The notes beneath the pieces are model-generated. The model saw only the letters and a list, made by a program, of their open reading frames with translations. It did no database searches and was not told the DNA's origin. The translations under genes were made by a program, and so were the position numbers. Positions 33,771 to 41,314 of a stretch of 48,154 bases of DNA are shown here, one piece after another. The stretch comes from Akkermansiaceae bacterium UBA1506 (GTDB taxonomy: Bacteria; Verrucomicrobiota; Verrucomicrobiia; Verrucomicrobiales; DEV007), in the NCBI GenBank assembly GCA_002323995.1, contig DCQY01000031.1, positions 1 through 48,154 on the forward strand. The letters run 5' to 3'. The first letter of the stretch is position 1; each line of letters starts with the position of its first letter.

Positions 33771-35219
33771 ATGAAATCACAGTCTCGATCCACTTTTTCC
33801 CGTCGGGGATTCCTAAAGAAAACTGCGTTGGGTGGCGCCGCTGCTCTGGCAGCTCCCTCTATCAAAGTCCTCGGAGCCAACGATGTGGTTCGAGTCGCCG
33901 TGATCGGTGTCGGGGGGCGGGGCGCCTCTCATATCAAGTCGCTACGAGCTATTGAAGGTGTTGAAGTCGTGGCGGTTTGTGACCCGGATGCTGCCAAGAT
34001 GAATTGGGTTCGCAAGGACGATCCTAAGGTTGAACAAATCGAGGATTTTCGTGAAGTACTCGACCGCAATGATATCGATGCCGTGACAACAGCGGCCCCG
34101 AATCACTGGCATGCCGCCATGACTGTGATGGGCTGCCAGGCGGGTAAACATGTCTATGTGGAAAAGCCGGTTAGCCACAGTATTTGGGAAGGCCGCAAGA
34201 TGGTTGAAGCTGCTCGGAAGTATGATCGCATCGTGCAAGGCGGTACTCAGCAGCGTTCGTGTCCTGCGCCGCAGGAAGTGGCGCGTGATCTTGCGGATGG
34301 CATGTATGGCAGGGTGCTCTGGGTGCATTGCATGAAACTTAATCAACGTGCTCCGATTGGTTACGTGACTGAGCCAGCTCAAATTCCCGATGGCGTTGAC
34401 TACAATCTGTGGTGTGGCCCGGCATCTGACGATCCGCCGATGCGCCAGAAGTTTCACTATGACTGGCACTGGCAGTGGAACTGGGGTGACGGCGAGATGG
34501 GCAACTGGGGTGTTCACTACACCGACGACCTCTGCCATATGATGGGCTGGGACGACAAAATGCCGACCAAGGTACGCTCTGCCGGGGGTCGCTTTCTCTG
34601 GAAAGATAACGGTGAGACCCCGAATATGATTTTCTCACTGATGGATTATGAAGGTATCCCTGTGATCGTGGAAACGCGCAACCTGCCATACTCTTCTGAC
34701 CGAAGCACACATGGGGTCTATATGGGCTCTCAGCAGGGCAATATCATCATGTGTGAGAAGGGGATCATTAAGCTCGCCCGCGGCGGAGGCAAGTCTTACG
34801 AGTTGGATGGTAAGACGACGATTAAGAAATACTCTGGTAACTCTGGTAAGGGACATTTCGAGAATTTTATCAGCGCGATTCGGAGCGGTGAGAAAGAGGA
34901 TCTGGCTGCGGAGATAGCGAGTGGTCATGTCAGCAGTGGTATCTGTCACCTTGCCAACGCTTCCTACCGTGTTGGTCAAGACGCTTCGGTAAGTGAAGTG
35001 AAAGAAGCTTTTAGCGCCCATGAAGATTCCGCTAATACAGTTGATTCTGTTCTTGGGCAGCTGGAAGCCAATGGAGTTTCTGTCGAGTCGATGAACCTCG
35101 GGCCCGAGCTGACCTTCGATCCGGCGACTGAGACTTTCACCGGCTCCTTTGCTGAAGAAGCTAACGCTTTCGTGAAGCCACCGCAGCGCGAAGAGTTCGC
35201 TATCCCTGAAGAAGTGTAA
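33771..35219 (+). CDS. Tat-exported Gfo/Idh/MocA family oxidoreductase
   Basis: This oxidoreductase of 482 residues is NAD(P)-dependent, of the type that oxidises sugars or sugar derivatives. The ATG at 33771 gives a near-perfect Tat signal (S-R-R-G-F-L-K, residues 10-16), so the enzyme probably exports with its cofactor. The Rossmann motif is 'VAVIGVGGRGASHI' (about 43-56). The N-H-W-H-A block (111-115) and E131-K-P133 ('YVEKPVSHS') are the usual substrate/cofactor landmarks. The C-terminal Gfo/Idh/MocA domain contains 'HYDWHWQWNWGDGEMGNWG' and 'NWGVHYTDDLCHMMGW'. These exported members are abundant in this group and act on unknown glycans, possibly generating 3-keto sugars for DUF1080 proteins (inference). 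An operator-like palindrome lies upstream and a terminator downstream. Confidence 0.92.
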   Translation: MKSQSRSTFSRRGFLKKTALGGAAALAAPSIKVLGANDVVRVAVIGVGGRGASHIKSLRAIEGVEVVAVCDPDAAKMNWVRKDDPKVEQIEDFREVLDRNDIDAVTTAAPNHWHAAMTVMGCQAGKHVYVEKPVSHSIWEGRKMVEAARKYDRIVQGGTQQRSCPAPQEVARDLADGMYGRVLWVHCMKLNQRAPIGYVTEPAQIPDGVDYNLWCGPASDDPPMRQKFHYDWHWQWNWGDGEMGNWGVHYTDDLCHMMGWDDKMPTKVRSAGGRFLWKDNGETPNMIFSLMDYEGIPVIVETRNLPYSSDRSTHGVYMGSQQGNIIMCEKGIIKLARGGGKSYELDGKTTIKKYSGNSGKGHFENFISAIRSGEKEDLAAEIASGHVSSGICHLANASYRVGQDASVSEVKEAFSAHEDSANTVDSVLGQLEANGVSVESMNLGPELTFDPATETFTGSFAEEANAFVKPPQREEFAIPEEV

Positions 35220-35293
35220 GAATACTCGAGGTCAGCCCGATAAGGGAATTATCGATTTCAAGATTCGCTCGAAGTGGAGCCCTGGGTAGGATC

Positions 35294-35329
35294 CACGGCG
35301 CGCTTTTCATCCGTGAGTTTTGTTTTTTT
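35294..35329 (+). terminator. Probable rho-independent terminator of the Gfo/Idh/MocA gene
   Basis: 5-bp arms CACGG (35294-35298) and CCGTG (35311-35315) enclose a 12-nt loop and are followed by AGTTTTGTTTTTTT, 75 bp after the stop. The stem is short but the T tract is convincing. Confidence 0.55.
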
Positions 35330-35359
35330 CGGCTGCTCGACCGAGCAGATACTGGATAA

Positions 35360-35497
35360 TCAGGTCCGAATTCCCAGCTGAGGAAGAATCACGAGCTGGA
35401 GAAGTAGGTAAACAGCGAGCACGGAAATTAGAATGCCCGTGGGACTGGAGATTAAGCCGAGGAGAGTATTGAGGAGGGATGGTGTATTTTCGATCAT
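35360..35497 (-). CDS. Small hydrophobic membrane protein (45 aa)
   Basis: This 45-codon ORF has an ATG at 35497 and a TGA at 35360. It starts M-I-E-N-T-P-S-L-L and contains a hydrophobic run, 'GILISVLAVYLLLQLVILPQ', from about residue 21, long enough for one membrane span. The end is short and polar with one Arg. No Shine-Dalgarno is evident, but that is common in this window. It lies alone between the Gfo/Idh/MocA gene and the sulfatase at 35783-37282. No family recognised; many such single-span miniproteins act as membrane regulators. The call rests on an intact ATG frame and its clear membrane profile. Confidence 0.45.
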   Translation of the reverse strand: MIENTPSLLNTLLGLISSPTGILISVLAVYLLLQLVILPQLGIRT

Positions 35498-35552
35498 ATC
35501 GCGGCAAGAGGTTTACGTCCTAAATGTTGAAATGATTCATTTAAGATAACGA

Positions 35553-35684
35553 ATGAAGTTGGTTGCTGGACTTGCCTCTCTAATTGGTGGCTCCGCTTTG
35601 TGGACTTGTGGCTCGTCGACCTCGAGCGCTTTCGATAGCGGCCGTGTATCGACTACTGTCTATATTGGATTTTCACCTGTTTAA
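35553..35684 (+). CDS. Small secreted or lipoprotein-like peptide (43 aa)
   Basis: This 43-codon ORF runs from ATG 35553 to TAA 35684. It begins M-K-L-V-A-G-L-A-S-L-I-G-G-S-A-L-W-T-C, a signal-like segment with a Cys at position 19 followed by G-S-S-T-S-S, as in lipoproteins, although L-W-T-C is a poor lipobox. The tail contains 'GRVSTTVYIGFSP', a strand-like sequence reminiscent of short verrucomicrobial exported proteins. It starts 56 bp from the divergent small membrane protein gene. It may be a truncated remnant of a longer lipoprotein. Low to moderate confidence. Confidence 0.35.
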   Translation: MKLVAGLASLIGGSALWTCGSSTSSAFDSGRVSTTVYIGFSPV

Positions 35685-35782
35685 TCCGTGCTCAAGTGAG
35701 TGGCAGTGGCGGATATTTCAAAGCCAAAACAGAGCGAAGGTTCGAACGTTCAGGTGCTAGTATTAAAGTGGGAGTGGCAACT

Positions 35783-37282
35783 TTAGGGGTAATCGTCCCC
35801 GCGGAGGCTATGGAGCACTGATTCCTGCCAGTTCCGCAGTTGGGATGCCATTTCTTTTACGCGCTCTGAGTTCTCGTTCGCTATATCATTGGACTCATCG
35901 ATATCATTTCGCAGGTCGAAGAGCTGCCTTTTGATGGTCCCGTTTTTGTCTTCGCTGAGGAAAAGTTTGTAAACACCATCAACCCATGCGCGATCGCCCT
36001 TGTAATCGAGATCTCGAATCCTGGGGTGATGGTAATTGCGAAAGTTCCGCGTAAGAATACCTCCACTCTCTTTGACTAGTGGGGTCGTTCCCTTTTGAAG
36101 CTCTAGGTCGATGTATGGCTTGGCGTCTGGGGCCGGGCGTGGAAAATGCCAGAAGCCCACCGGTTCCTTTCGCTCAGTGACTCCACCCTCGATCAGAGGT
36201 AGTAGGCTGATCCCATCGAGGGGGCGATTGGGAAGCGATACCTCGGCAATATCGCAGAGCGTTGGTAGAATGTCACTGGTCACCGCCATCATCTCAGTGA
36301 TTCGCGGCTCGGTGATCCGGGCCGGCCATTCGATGATGCCAGGGACGCGAATGCCTCCTTCGAAGAGTTGCCCTTTCTGTCCGCGAAACGGAGTCGCCAG
36401 GGGAGCGCTCGGGGGCGTGCCATTATCAGAGCAAAACCAAACCAATGTGTTTTGGTGAAGGCCCTTTTCTCGCAGAGCTTTCCGTAGGGTCCCGATGGCG
36501 CGGTCCATCGCTGTGATCTCCGCGTAGCGTTCTCTTAGCACCTCTTTAAGGGGACGCTTCACTCGTTTCCCTGTCTCATTGGATGTTAGGCTCACTTCTC
36601 TTTTTGACAGTTCCTCGGGAAGATTATCGTAGAGAGCCAAGTCTTCCGGGAGTCCGCTGTAGGGTTCATGAGGCGAGCCGAACCATAGCACGGCGAGGAA
36701 AGGTGAATCATCCGCTTCAGCTGAGGCGATGAACTGCAATGCTTCGTCCACTACGATCGCAGAACTCTCTCCTTCAATTATTTCAGGTGGACCGCCTTGA
36801 CGTGACAGGGGTGGATCCATTTCGAAGAAGTTATCGTGTGATACATAGTCATCGAATCCCATGGCTTTAGGATTAGTCGGTGAAGTGTTCTTCACGGGGC
36901 CGATGTGCCATTTGCCAAAATGCCCGCAGCGATATCCTTTCAGACTCAGGAGGTGTGCAATCGTGATTTCTTCGGGTCGGATCGAGTAGCCCGGATTGAA
37001 TGTGCCGTAGCGGTTTGGATGGCGTCCTGTCAGGACGCTGCCACGCGTCGGCGAGCAACTGGAATGCGCTGAGTAGAAGTAGTCGAACCGGAGGCCGCGC
37101 GAAGCCATCTCATCAATGACCGGTGTTTTCACATAGGGATGGTTGTAGTAACTGGTCTCTTCCCACCCGTGGTCGTCCCCCATGAGAAGAATGAAGTTCA
37201 CTGGATTGGCAGCTAAGACTGTGACGGACAGAGAGTAGGCGAAAGAGAGCACGAGGCCAAATGAAGTGAAACGGGAATTCAT
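35783..37282 (-). CDS. Exported sulfatase
   Basis: This type I sulfatase of 499 residues has a signal peptide (residues 1-25), the metal pair D36-D37 in 'FILLMGDDHGWEETSYYNH', and the canonical formylglycine motif C76-S-P-T-R80 followed by 'GSVLTGRHPNRYG'. Further family blocks are 'HFGKWHIGPV', 'LWFGSPHEPYSGLP', 'LVWFCSDNGTPPS' and 'GGIRVPGIIEWPARI'. The ending 'KLFLSEDKNGTIKRQLFDLR' is the usual C-terminal subdomain. The substrate is not predictable, but a sulfated polysaccharide is likely given the other sulfatases. It is a monocistronic minus-strand gene divergent from the C39-like protein gene, whose start lies 122 bp away. Confidence 0.92.
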   Translation of the reverse strand: MNSRFTSFGLVLSFAYSLSVTVLAANPVNFILLMGDDHGWEETSYYNHPYVKTPVIDEMASRGLRFDYFYSAHSSCSPTRGSVLTGRHPNRYGTFNPGYSIRPEEITIAHLLSLKGYRCGHFGKWHIGPVKNTSPTNPKAMGFDDYVSHDNFFEMDPPLSRQGGPPEIIEGESSAIVVDEALQFIASAEADDSPFLAVLWFGSPHEPYSGLPEDLALYDNLPEELSKREVSLTSNETGKRVKRPLKEVLRERYAEITAMDRAIGTLRKALREKGLHQNTLVWFCSDNGTPPSAPLATPFRGQKGQLFEGGIRVPGIIEWPARITEPRITEMMAVTSDILPTLCDIAEVSLPNRPLDGISLLPLIEGGVTERKEPVGFWHFPRPAPDAKPYIDLELQKGTTPLVKESGGILTRNFRNYHHPRIRDLDYKGDRAWVDGVYKLFLSEDKNGTIKRQLFDLRNDIDESNDIANENSERVKEMASQLRNWQESVLHSLRGDDYP

Positions 37283-37403
37283 GATGATATCGTTCCTAGA
37301 TCGCTACGATCCGTCAACATACAGGTAACCGTTTACTGATGGAGTCTTGATATGCAGGCGCGGGCTTGACTTTCGGCATGACGCTATTGATGGTTTGCCA
37401 GAA

Positions 37404-38885
37404 ATGAAACCTCCACTCTCCTCAAAGACGATCTACCTGTTTTTCTCATTTCTGTCCATGGGGTGGATTCATGCTGAGGAAACGATTTCGATCACGGATA
37501 CGGCCTCGGGGAAGTCTATTGATGCTATAATTAAAAAAGTAGAGAGCGGCGTGGTGTCGTTGGAGACAGTTGCAGGCGCCAGTTTCGATCTTCCGGCTTC
37601 GCGTCTTACTCCGGACAGCATCGAACGAATCAAGGATTATCTGGCATCAACACCTTCGACATCTGAACCAAGTGCGTCGCCAGTAGAGGGGTGGAGCGGA
37701 CTTAATGAAGCCGTCGGGCATGAATTGTTCGGGAGCGGTGGCAGTATCTGGGGGGAGACAGCCGCACAGGTAGCCCAGCGCTTGAGTTTGAAAGTTGAGA
37801 GCGAAAAAGAAAATTCCAGTAGCTACCGGCTTTACACCAAGCCGGAATACCAGTTTCTCGGAGCGCACCCTTATTGTGTGACTCTTTACGGAGGTGAGGA
37901 CGCCAAGCCCGAAAGTTTTTCGTTGGTGTTTGCCAATAAGGGCGATTTCGGCAGTCGTCTTGGATCGGGAGAAGATCACTTTAAGATCATGCACCCGGAC
38001 AAAGTTCCTCCCGGTAATTTAAACGAGGCGATCGATTTTGACGCCGAATTGATTTCGGTTAGGCTTTCTGCCGTTCTTGGTCAACCGCAGGAGCAATACT
38101 ACGGTGAGAAAGAAGACAAGCGTAAGGTGAAGCGCTGGGATATCGGTGATCATGCCTTCCTTCTCTCGAGTCAAGAGGACGAATACACTAGTCTTCTCAT
38201 TGTTCCGACATCGAACGCTGATGCTGAGGGAAAAATCGACTTCGTGGTTGACTCTGATTTTAAGAAAATTCAAATCCAGAATGTGAGGAGAGAAGACAAT
38301 GGGGATGTGTGGATCGATAACATTCCCATGGTTGATCAGGGCCCCAAAGGTTACTGCGCTCCCGCGACTTTTGAGAGGGCAATGCGCTACATGCTGGTTC
38401 CGGCGGATATGTATCTGCTCGCGACGGCTGCGACGGCGCCGGGCGGCGGAACTAACACCACCAAACTATCTGAAGATTGCAAGCGCATCGTGCGGAGTAA
38501 AGCTCGGCGTATCAGGGACTTGGAGTTGCACGAGGATTTCGACATCAAGACGGTGAAGGACTTTATCGACACCGGTGTGCCAGTGCTCTGGCAGATGCGG
38601 AGCCTTAGCAAATACAATGATGTGGCAAACCAAAGAACGAAGGAGCGCGAAACTGTCGAAGACTTTGCTGCGTGGGCGTCTGACATTGCTGAAGAGGCTG
38701 CCGAGGTGGAACCTCAACTCAAGGCAGATGCAAACCACCATATTTGCATGGTGATCGGCTATAATGAGGCCACCAATGAGGTAGCAGTGAGTGATTCGTG
38801 GGGGCCTCGCTATGAACTTCGCTGGGTCCACCTCGACGTCGCCAAGGCGGTGACTAGTCGTGGCGGGTTTGTGATCGACTTCTAG
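37404..38885 (+). CDS. Exported C39-like papain-fold protein with N-terminal SHD1 domain
   Basis: This exported protein of 493 residues uses the ATG at 37404, which opens a signal peptide ('LFFSFLSMGWIHA'). Residues about 26-80 form an SHD1-like module ('ITDTASGKSIDAIIKKV', then 'GVVSLETVAGASFDLPASRL'). The middle (about 95-300) is unrecognised. The C-terminal third is a peptidase-C39-like/papain-fold domain. The oxyanion Gln Q312 and nucleophile C318 lie in 'MVDQGPKGYCAPATFERAM'. The His is in 'ADANHHICMVIGYN' (H445/446) and the Asp/Trp in 'VSDSWGPRY'. All elements of a Cys protease-like triad are therefore present. The substrate is unknown; a periplasmic peptidase or transglutaminase-like role is possible. 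Confidence 0.75.
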   Translation: MKPPLSSKTIYLFFSFLSMGWIHAEETISITDTASGKSIDAIIKKVESGVVSLETVAGASFDLPASRLTPDSIERIKDYLASTPSTSEPSASPVEGWSGLNEAVGHELFGSGGSIWGETAAQVAQRLSLKVESEKENSSSYRLYTKPEYQFLGAHPYCVTLYGGEDAKPESFSLVFANKGDFGSRLGSGEDHFKIMHPDKVPPGNLNEAIDFDAELISVRLSAVLGQPQEQYYGEKEDKRKVKRWDIGDHAFLLSSQEDEYTSLLIVPTSNADAEGKIDFVVDSDFKKIQIQNVRREDNGDVWIDNIPMVDQGPKGYCAPATFERAMRYMLVPADMYLLATAATAPGGGTNTTKLSEDCKRIVRSKARRIRDLELHEDFDIKTVKDFIDTGVPVLWQMRSLSKYNDVANQRTKERETVEDFAAWASDIAEEAAEVEPQLKADANHHICMVIGYNEATNEVAVSDSWGPRYELRWVHLDVAKAVTSRGGFVIDF

Positions 38886-38931
38886 GTCCGGGGCTCCTAA
38901 TGGCTCCCTTCCGGTAAAGTGTGCAAACACA

Positions 38932-40092
38932 TTACTGACTGCCCACTTTTGGAGTGATCTTTGCACGATAGGCGTTGACCTCCTTAACCGCGTCGGCGAG
39001 TCCAGGGCGCGGGGACATACCTTCGCCGAAGAAGCCCTGTTTGACGCCGGGATTGTTGAAACCCTTGGGAGTATCGACGGGATTGCACCAGAAAACCCCG
39101 ATGATGTAGTTGGTCTCGAGCGCGGCGCGAATGTATTCGGCATACTGTTTTCCGGCATCGACTGAATCAGTAGCTGGCTTCCAGCTTCGAATGTCCTTGT
39201 CACCGTCTTTGAAGCGGACTGCAAAATCACAAAGGATGATGGGTTTACCAGTAAACTCGTGAATTTCGTCGAGCTTCTGCTTGGGAAAGCCGCCCTGGAA
39301 GGGAGGCTGAACGGCTATAGCATCGACGTAAGGAAGCATCTCTTTGACGACGTCGTTGTCGAAGGTGTTGAAGCCGAAACGATCCCCAAAGATGAGGCGA
39401 CCGGGATCATATTTGCGGGTGGCTTCGCCGACGATTCGGAAGTATTCGCGAGCAATGAGGCGAAGGAAGGCCTGGTCGCGGGACGTAACATCCCCACCTT
39501 TCCATTCGCTAAGGAAGTCTTGATAAGCCTTTTGACCGGGAGAGTCCGCGGGCAGGTTGCGGATGAATTCGACCCAATTCGTATTGGAGGGATTCTTGAG
39601 GGGCCATGAGCCAAGATCAGTCCAGCAGTGACCAATGATATTGGCGCGATCGGCACGGCTGCGAAAACAAGTAAATTTGACGCCAGCCTCCAGCTTGGCT
39701 TGCTCGGCAGGGTCGAAGATATCGACAAAGGTCACGTTGTTTTTTCCCCGGTAGTAGGCGCTCTTGACGAGATGGCTCCAGCTTTCAACGAAGGGCATGT
39801 CGCTGCGGAGTTCGGGCGGACAGCCGTAACCGTAGGAGTTAAAGCCGATTTCTTTGCAGGCCCTCGAAAAGGCGGCAAAATCGAGATTCGCACTTTGATT
39901 GCCGCTGTGGGTGATCCCGTGTGCGAAGAAAGGATGGTCATCTCCATTGATGAGCCAGTAGCGACCGTCGATTTTGCTGATTCGGATCGGCTCAGTTCGG
40001 GCAGTGCTTGCAGAGAAGGAGGAAGTGGCACCTAGCAGAGTTGACCCTGCAACGCCGGTGGAGATTGTTTTTGTGAAGTCTCTTCGATTCAT
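38932..40092 (-). CDS. Tat-exported TIM-barrel glycoside-hydrolase-like protein
   Basis: This protein of 386 residues uses the ATG at 40092, which opens a Tat-type signal (N-R-R-D-F-T-K). The mature part looks like a (beta/alpha)8-barrel glycoside hydrolase of the agarase/GH5-like sort. It opens 'YWLINGDDHPFFAHGITHSG', a block typical of such enzymes, followed by 'CKEIGFNSYGYGCPPELRSD'. Later come 'RLIFGDRFGFNTFDNDVVKE', 'PYVDAIAVQPPFQGG' and 'GKPIILCDFAVRF'. The strand-4 acid/base position, usually ...D-N-E, reads 'GHCWTDLGSWPL', and the strand-7 nucleophile position has Asp rather than Glu, so catalysis by the standard mechanism is doubtful. Family assignment is tentative. It lies 46 bp from the convergent C39-like gene. 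Confidence 0.6.
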   Translation of the reverse strand: MNRRDFTKTISTGVAGSTLLGATSSFSASTARTEPIRISKIDGRYWLINGDDHPFFAHGITHSGNQSANLDFAAFSRACKEIGFNSYGYGCPPELRSDMPFVESWSHLVKSAYYRGKNNVTFVDIFDPAEQAKLEAGVKFTCFRSRADRANIIGHCWTDLGSWPLKNPSNTNWVEFIRNLPADSPGQKAYQDFLSEWKGGDVTSRDQAFLRLIAREYFRIVGEATRKYDPGRLIFGDRFGFNTFDNDVVKEMLPYVDAIAVQPPFQGGFPKQKLDEIHEFTGKPIILCDFAVRFKDGDKDIRSWKPATDSVDAGKQYAEYIRAALETNYIIGVFWCNPVDTPKGFNNPGVKQGFFGEGMSPRPGLADAVKEVNAYRAKITPKVGSQ

Positions 40093-40272
40093 CAGTGATT
40101 CTGAAAGTGTGCTATCTGAGTCGTTTGGCGTCGAAGATGAATTGGACTTAATTGCGTGTGACATGCTGTTGTCTCTGAGATTCCGTTTGAGATTCTTCAG
40201 GGTAATCTCGCCTTTGAAAAGGTGAGTATTTGAGTAATTCAGATTCCCGCGCTATGACTCACTAGACCAATT

Positions 40273-40857
40273 ATGAGCGAGCGACCTGAGGGAATATTTG
40301 AGACGGCATCCGGAAAATTGGGGCAGACGGTCTTCGAAAACCAAGCAGAAGGCTGTGCGCCGGAATTGAGGTTTTTCGTTGAGATTGCCTTTGTCCCGTT
40401 TGAGTGGGATGACGAAGGGCATCGCCCTTTGTTACGAATCGACAACCTATTGGTCCCTGTTGAAAGTTGGCAGGGGCTGGCGGGGCAAATATATGAATTT
40501 CCCTATGCCCCAAAACCGGGATCACTGGAATCGGCTGTGTTGATGTTTGGAGAGCATAACCCAGCTGACGTCACCCGAATTGAATTTGGAGCGATTAAGG
40601 ATGGTAAGTTGAACTGCGTTTTTGAAACAGAAGTCGACTTCGAAATTGAGGCCGACCGAGACGATCTCGAACAGATTGAGATGAGTTTAAATCTGTCATT
40701 GGACGTTGAGCCATTAAGGGTTTCAACGAGCTTGGAAAAACGCTGTGGGGGTGATGCTGCCCAAATTACCGGCGAAGTTAAAAACGTCGTTGACCTCTCC
40801 AAATATGGAAGTTTAGAAAAATTGCCAGGTGGTTTTGCTTACTCGATAACTGGCTGA
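40273..40857 (+). CDS. Hypothetical protein (194 aa), cytoplasmic
   Basis: This is an acidic protein of 194 residues without a signal peptide or membrane segment. It has a coding-like amino-acid distribution and alternating beta-type segments such as 'ELRFFVEIAFVPFEWDDEG' and 'CVFETEVDFEIEADRDDLEQ'. A region near residues 60-75 contains 'VESWQGLAGQIYEFPYAP'. I do not recognise a family; bacterial immunity-type or structural beta proteins sometimes look like this. It stands apart from the exported proteins around it and has no clear partner. A weak ORF follows directly in the same frame after the TGA. Start ATG 40273 lacks a clear ribosome binding site. Confidence 0.6.
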   Translation: MSERPEGIFETASGKLGQTVFENQAEGCAPELRFFVEIAFVPFEWDDEGHRPLLRIDNLLVPVESWQGLAGQIYEFPYAPKPGSLESAVLMFGEHNPADVTRIEFGAIKDGKLNCVFETEVDFEIEADRDDLEQIEMSLNLSLDVEPLRVSTSLEKRCGGDAAQITGEVKNVVDLSKYGSLEKLPGGFAYSITG

Positions 40858-41314
40858 ATGATTTGCTCGGCAGTGAGGGCGCATCGGTATTTGCCGAGCC
40901 ATTCCTGCTATTTTGAGGGGGCGGGATTGGCAAGATTCGAGTTTTATAAGTGTAAAACGGATCCGGAGAAGCTGAGTAATCTCGACGAGGAAACTCAGCA
41001 CGCATATTTCCTAAGGCTAGAGGGGGAAGTTAAACACTCCGATCTCAAAGGCCATCCAAGCTTTAGGTGGTATTCGGTAGATGAAGGACTTCACGCAAGG
41101 CAAAGTGAATACCTCGACGATGCGGGCGCCCGCGTGTTAGCGTTCGTGATTATAAGATATATTAGCTGCTTAAAAAGATACATATCGTGGTCCCGAATCG
41201 AGCTACTGTCTCGTCGCGCGATCCCGTCCGCCATAGGCAGCGCTATTGATGGGATTATTTGAAAGTTTTGGTGTATCTTTTTAGCGAAAGCTCGACGATT
41301 AACTCGCAAAGTTC
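40858..41314. other. Gene-poor region with a weak in-frame ORF (40858-41262)
   Basis: This is 457 bp between the hypothetical gene and the third DUF1552 gene. A 134-codon frame begins with an ATG immediately after the upstream TGA, in the same frame. Its middle ('TDPEKLSNLDEETQHAYFLR', then 'HPSFRWYSVDEGLHARQ') looks coding, but its ends do not, so it may be a decayed extension or an unrelated small gene. The distal part (about 41145-41190) is AT-rich with TATAAG/TATATT-like hexamers and may carry the promoter of the DUF1552/DUF1592 pair. Confidence 0.35.

Noticed and set aside
34150..34335. Alternative frames inside the Gfo/Idh/MocA gene
   Set aside because: All are shadows of a gene with a Tat signal and intact Rossmann and EKP motifs.
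35332..35347. CTGCTCG-ac-CGAGCAG hairpin as a terminator
   Set aside because: The T run precedes it on the plus strand and A residues follow it on the minus strand, so it does not fit either direction. The T run belongs to the preceding hairpin at 35294-35329.
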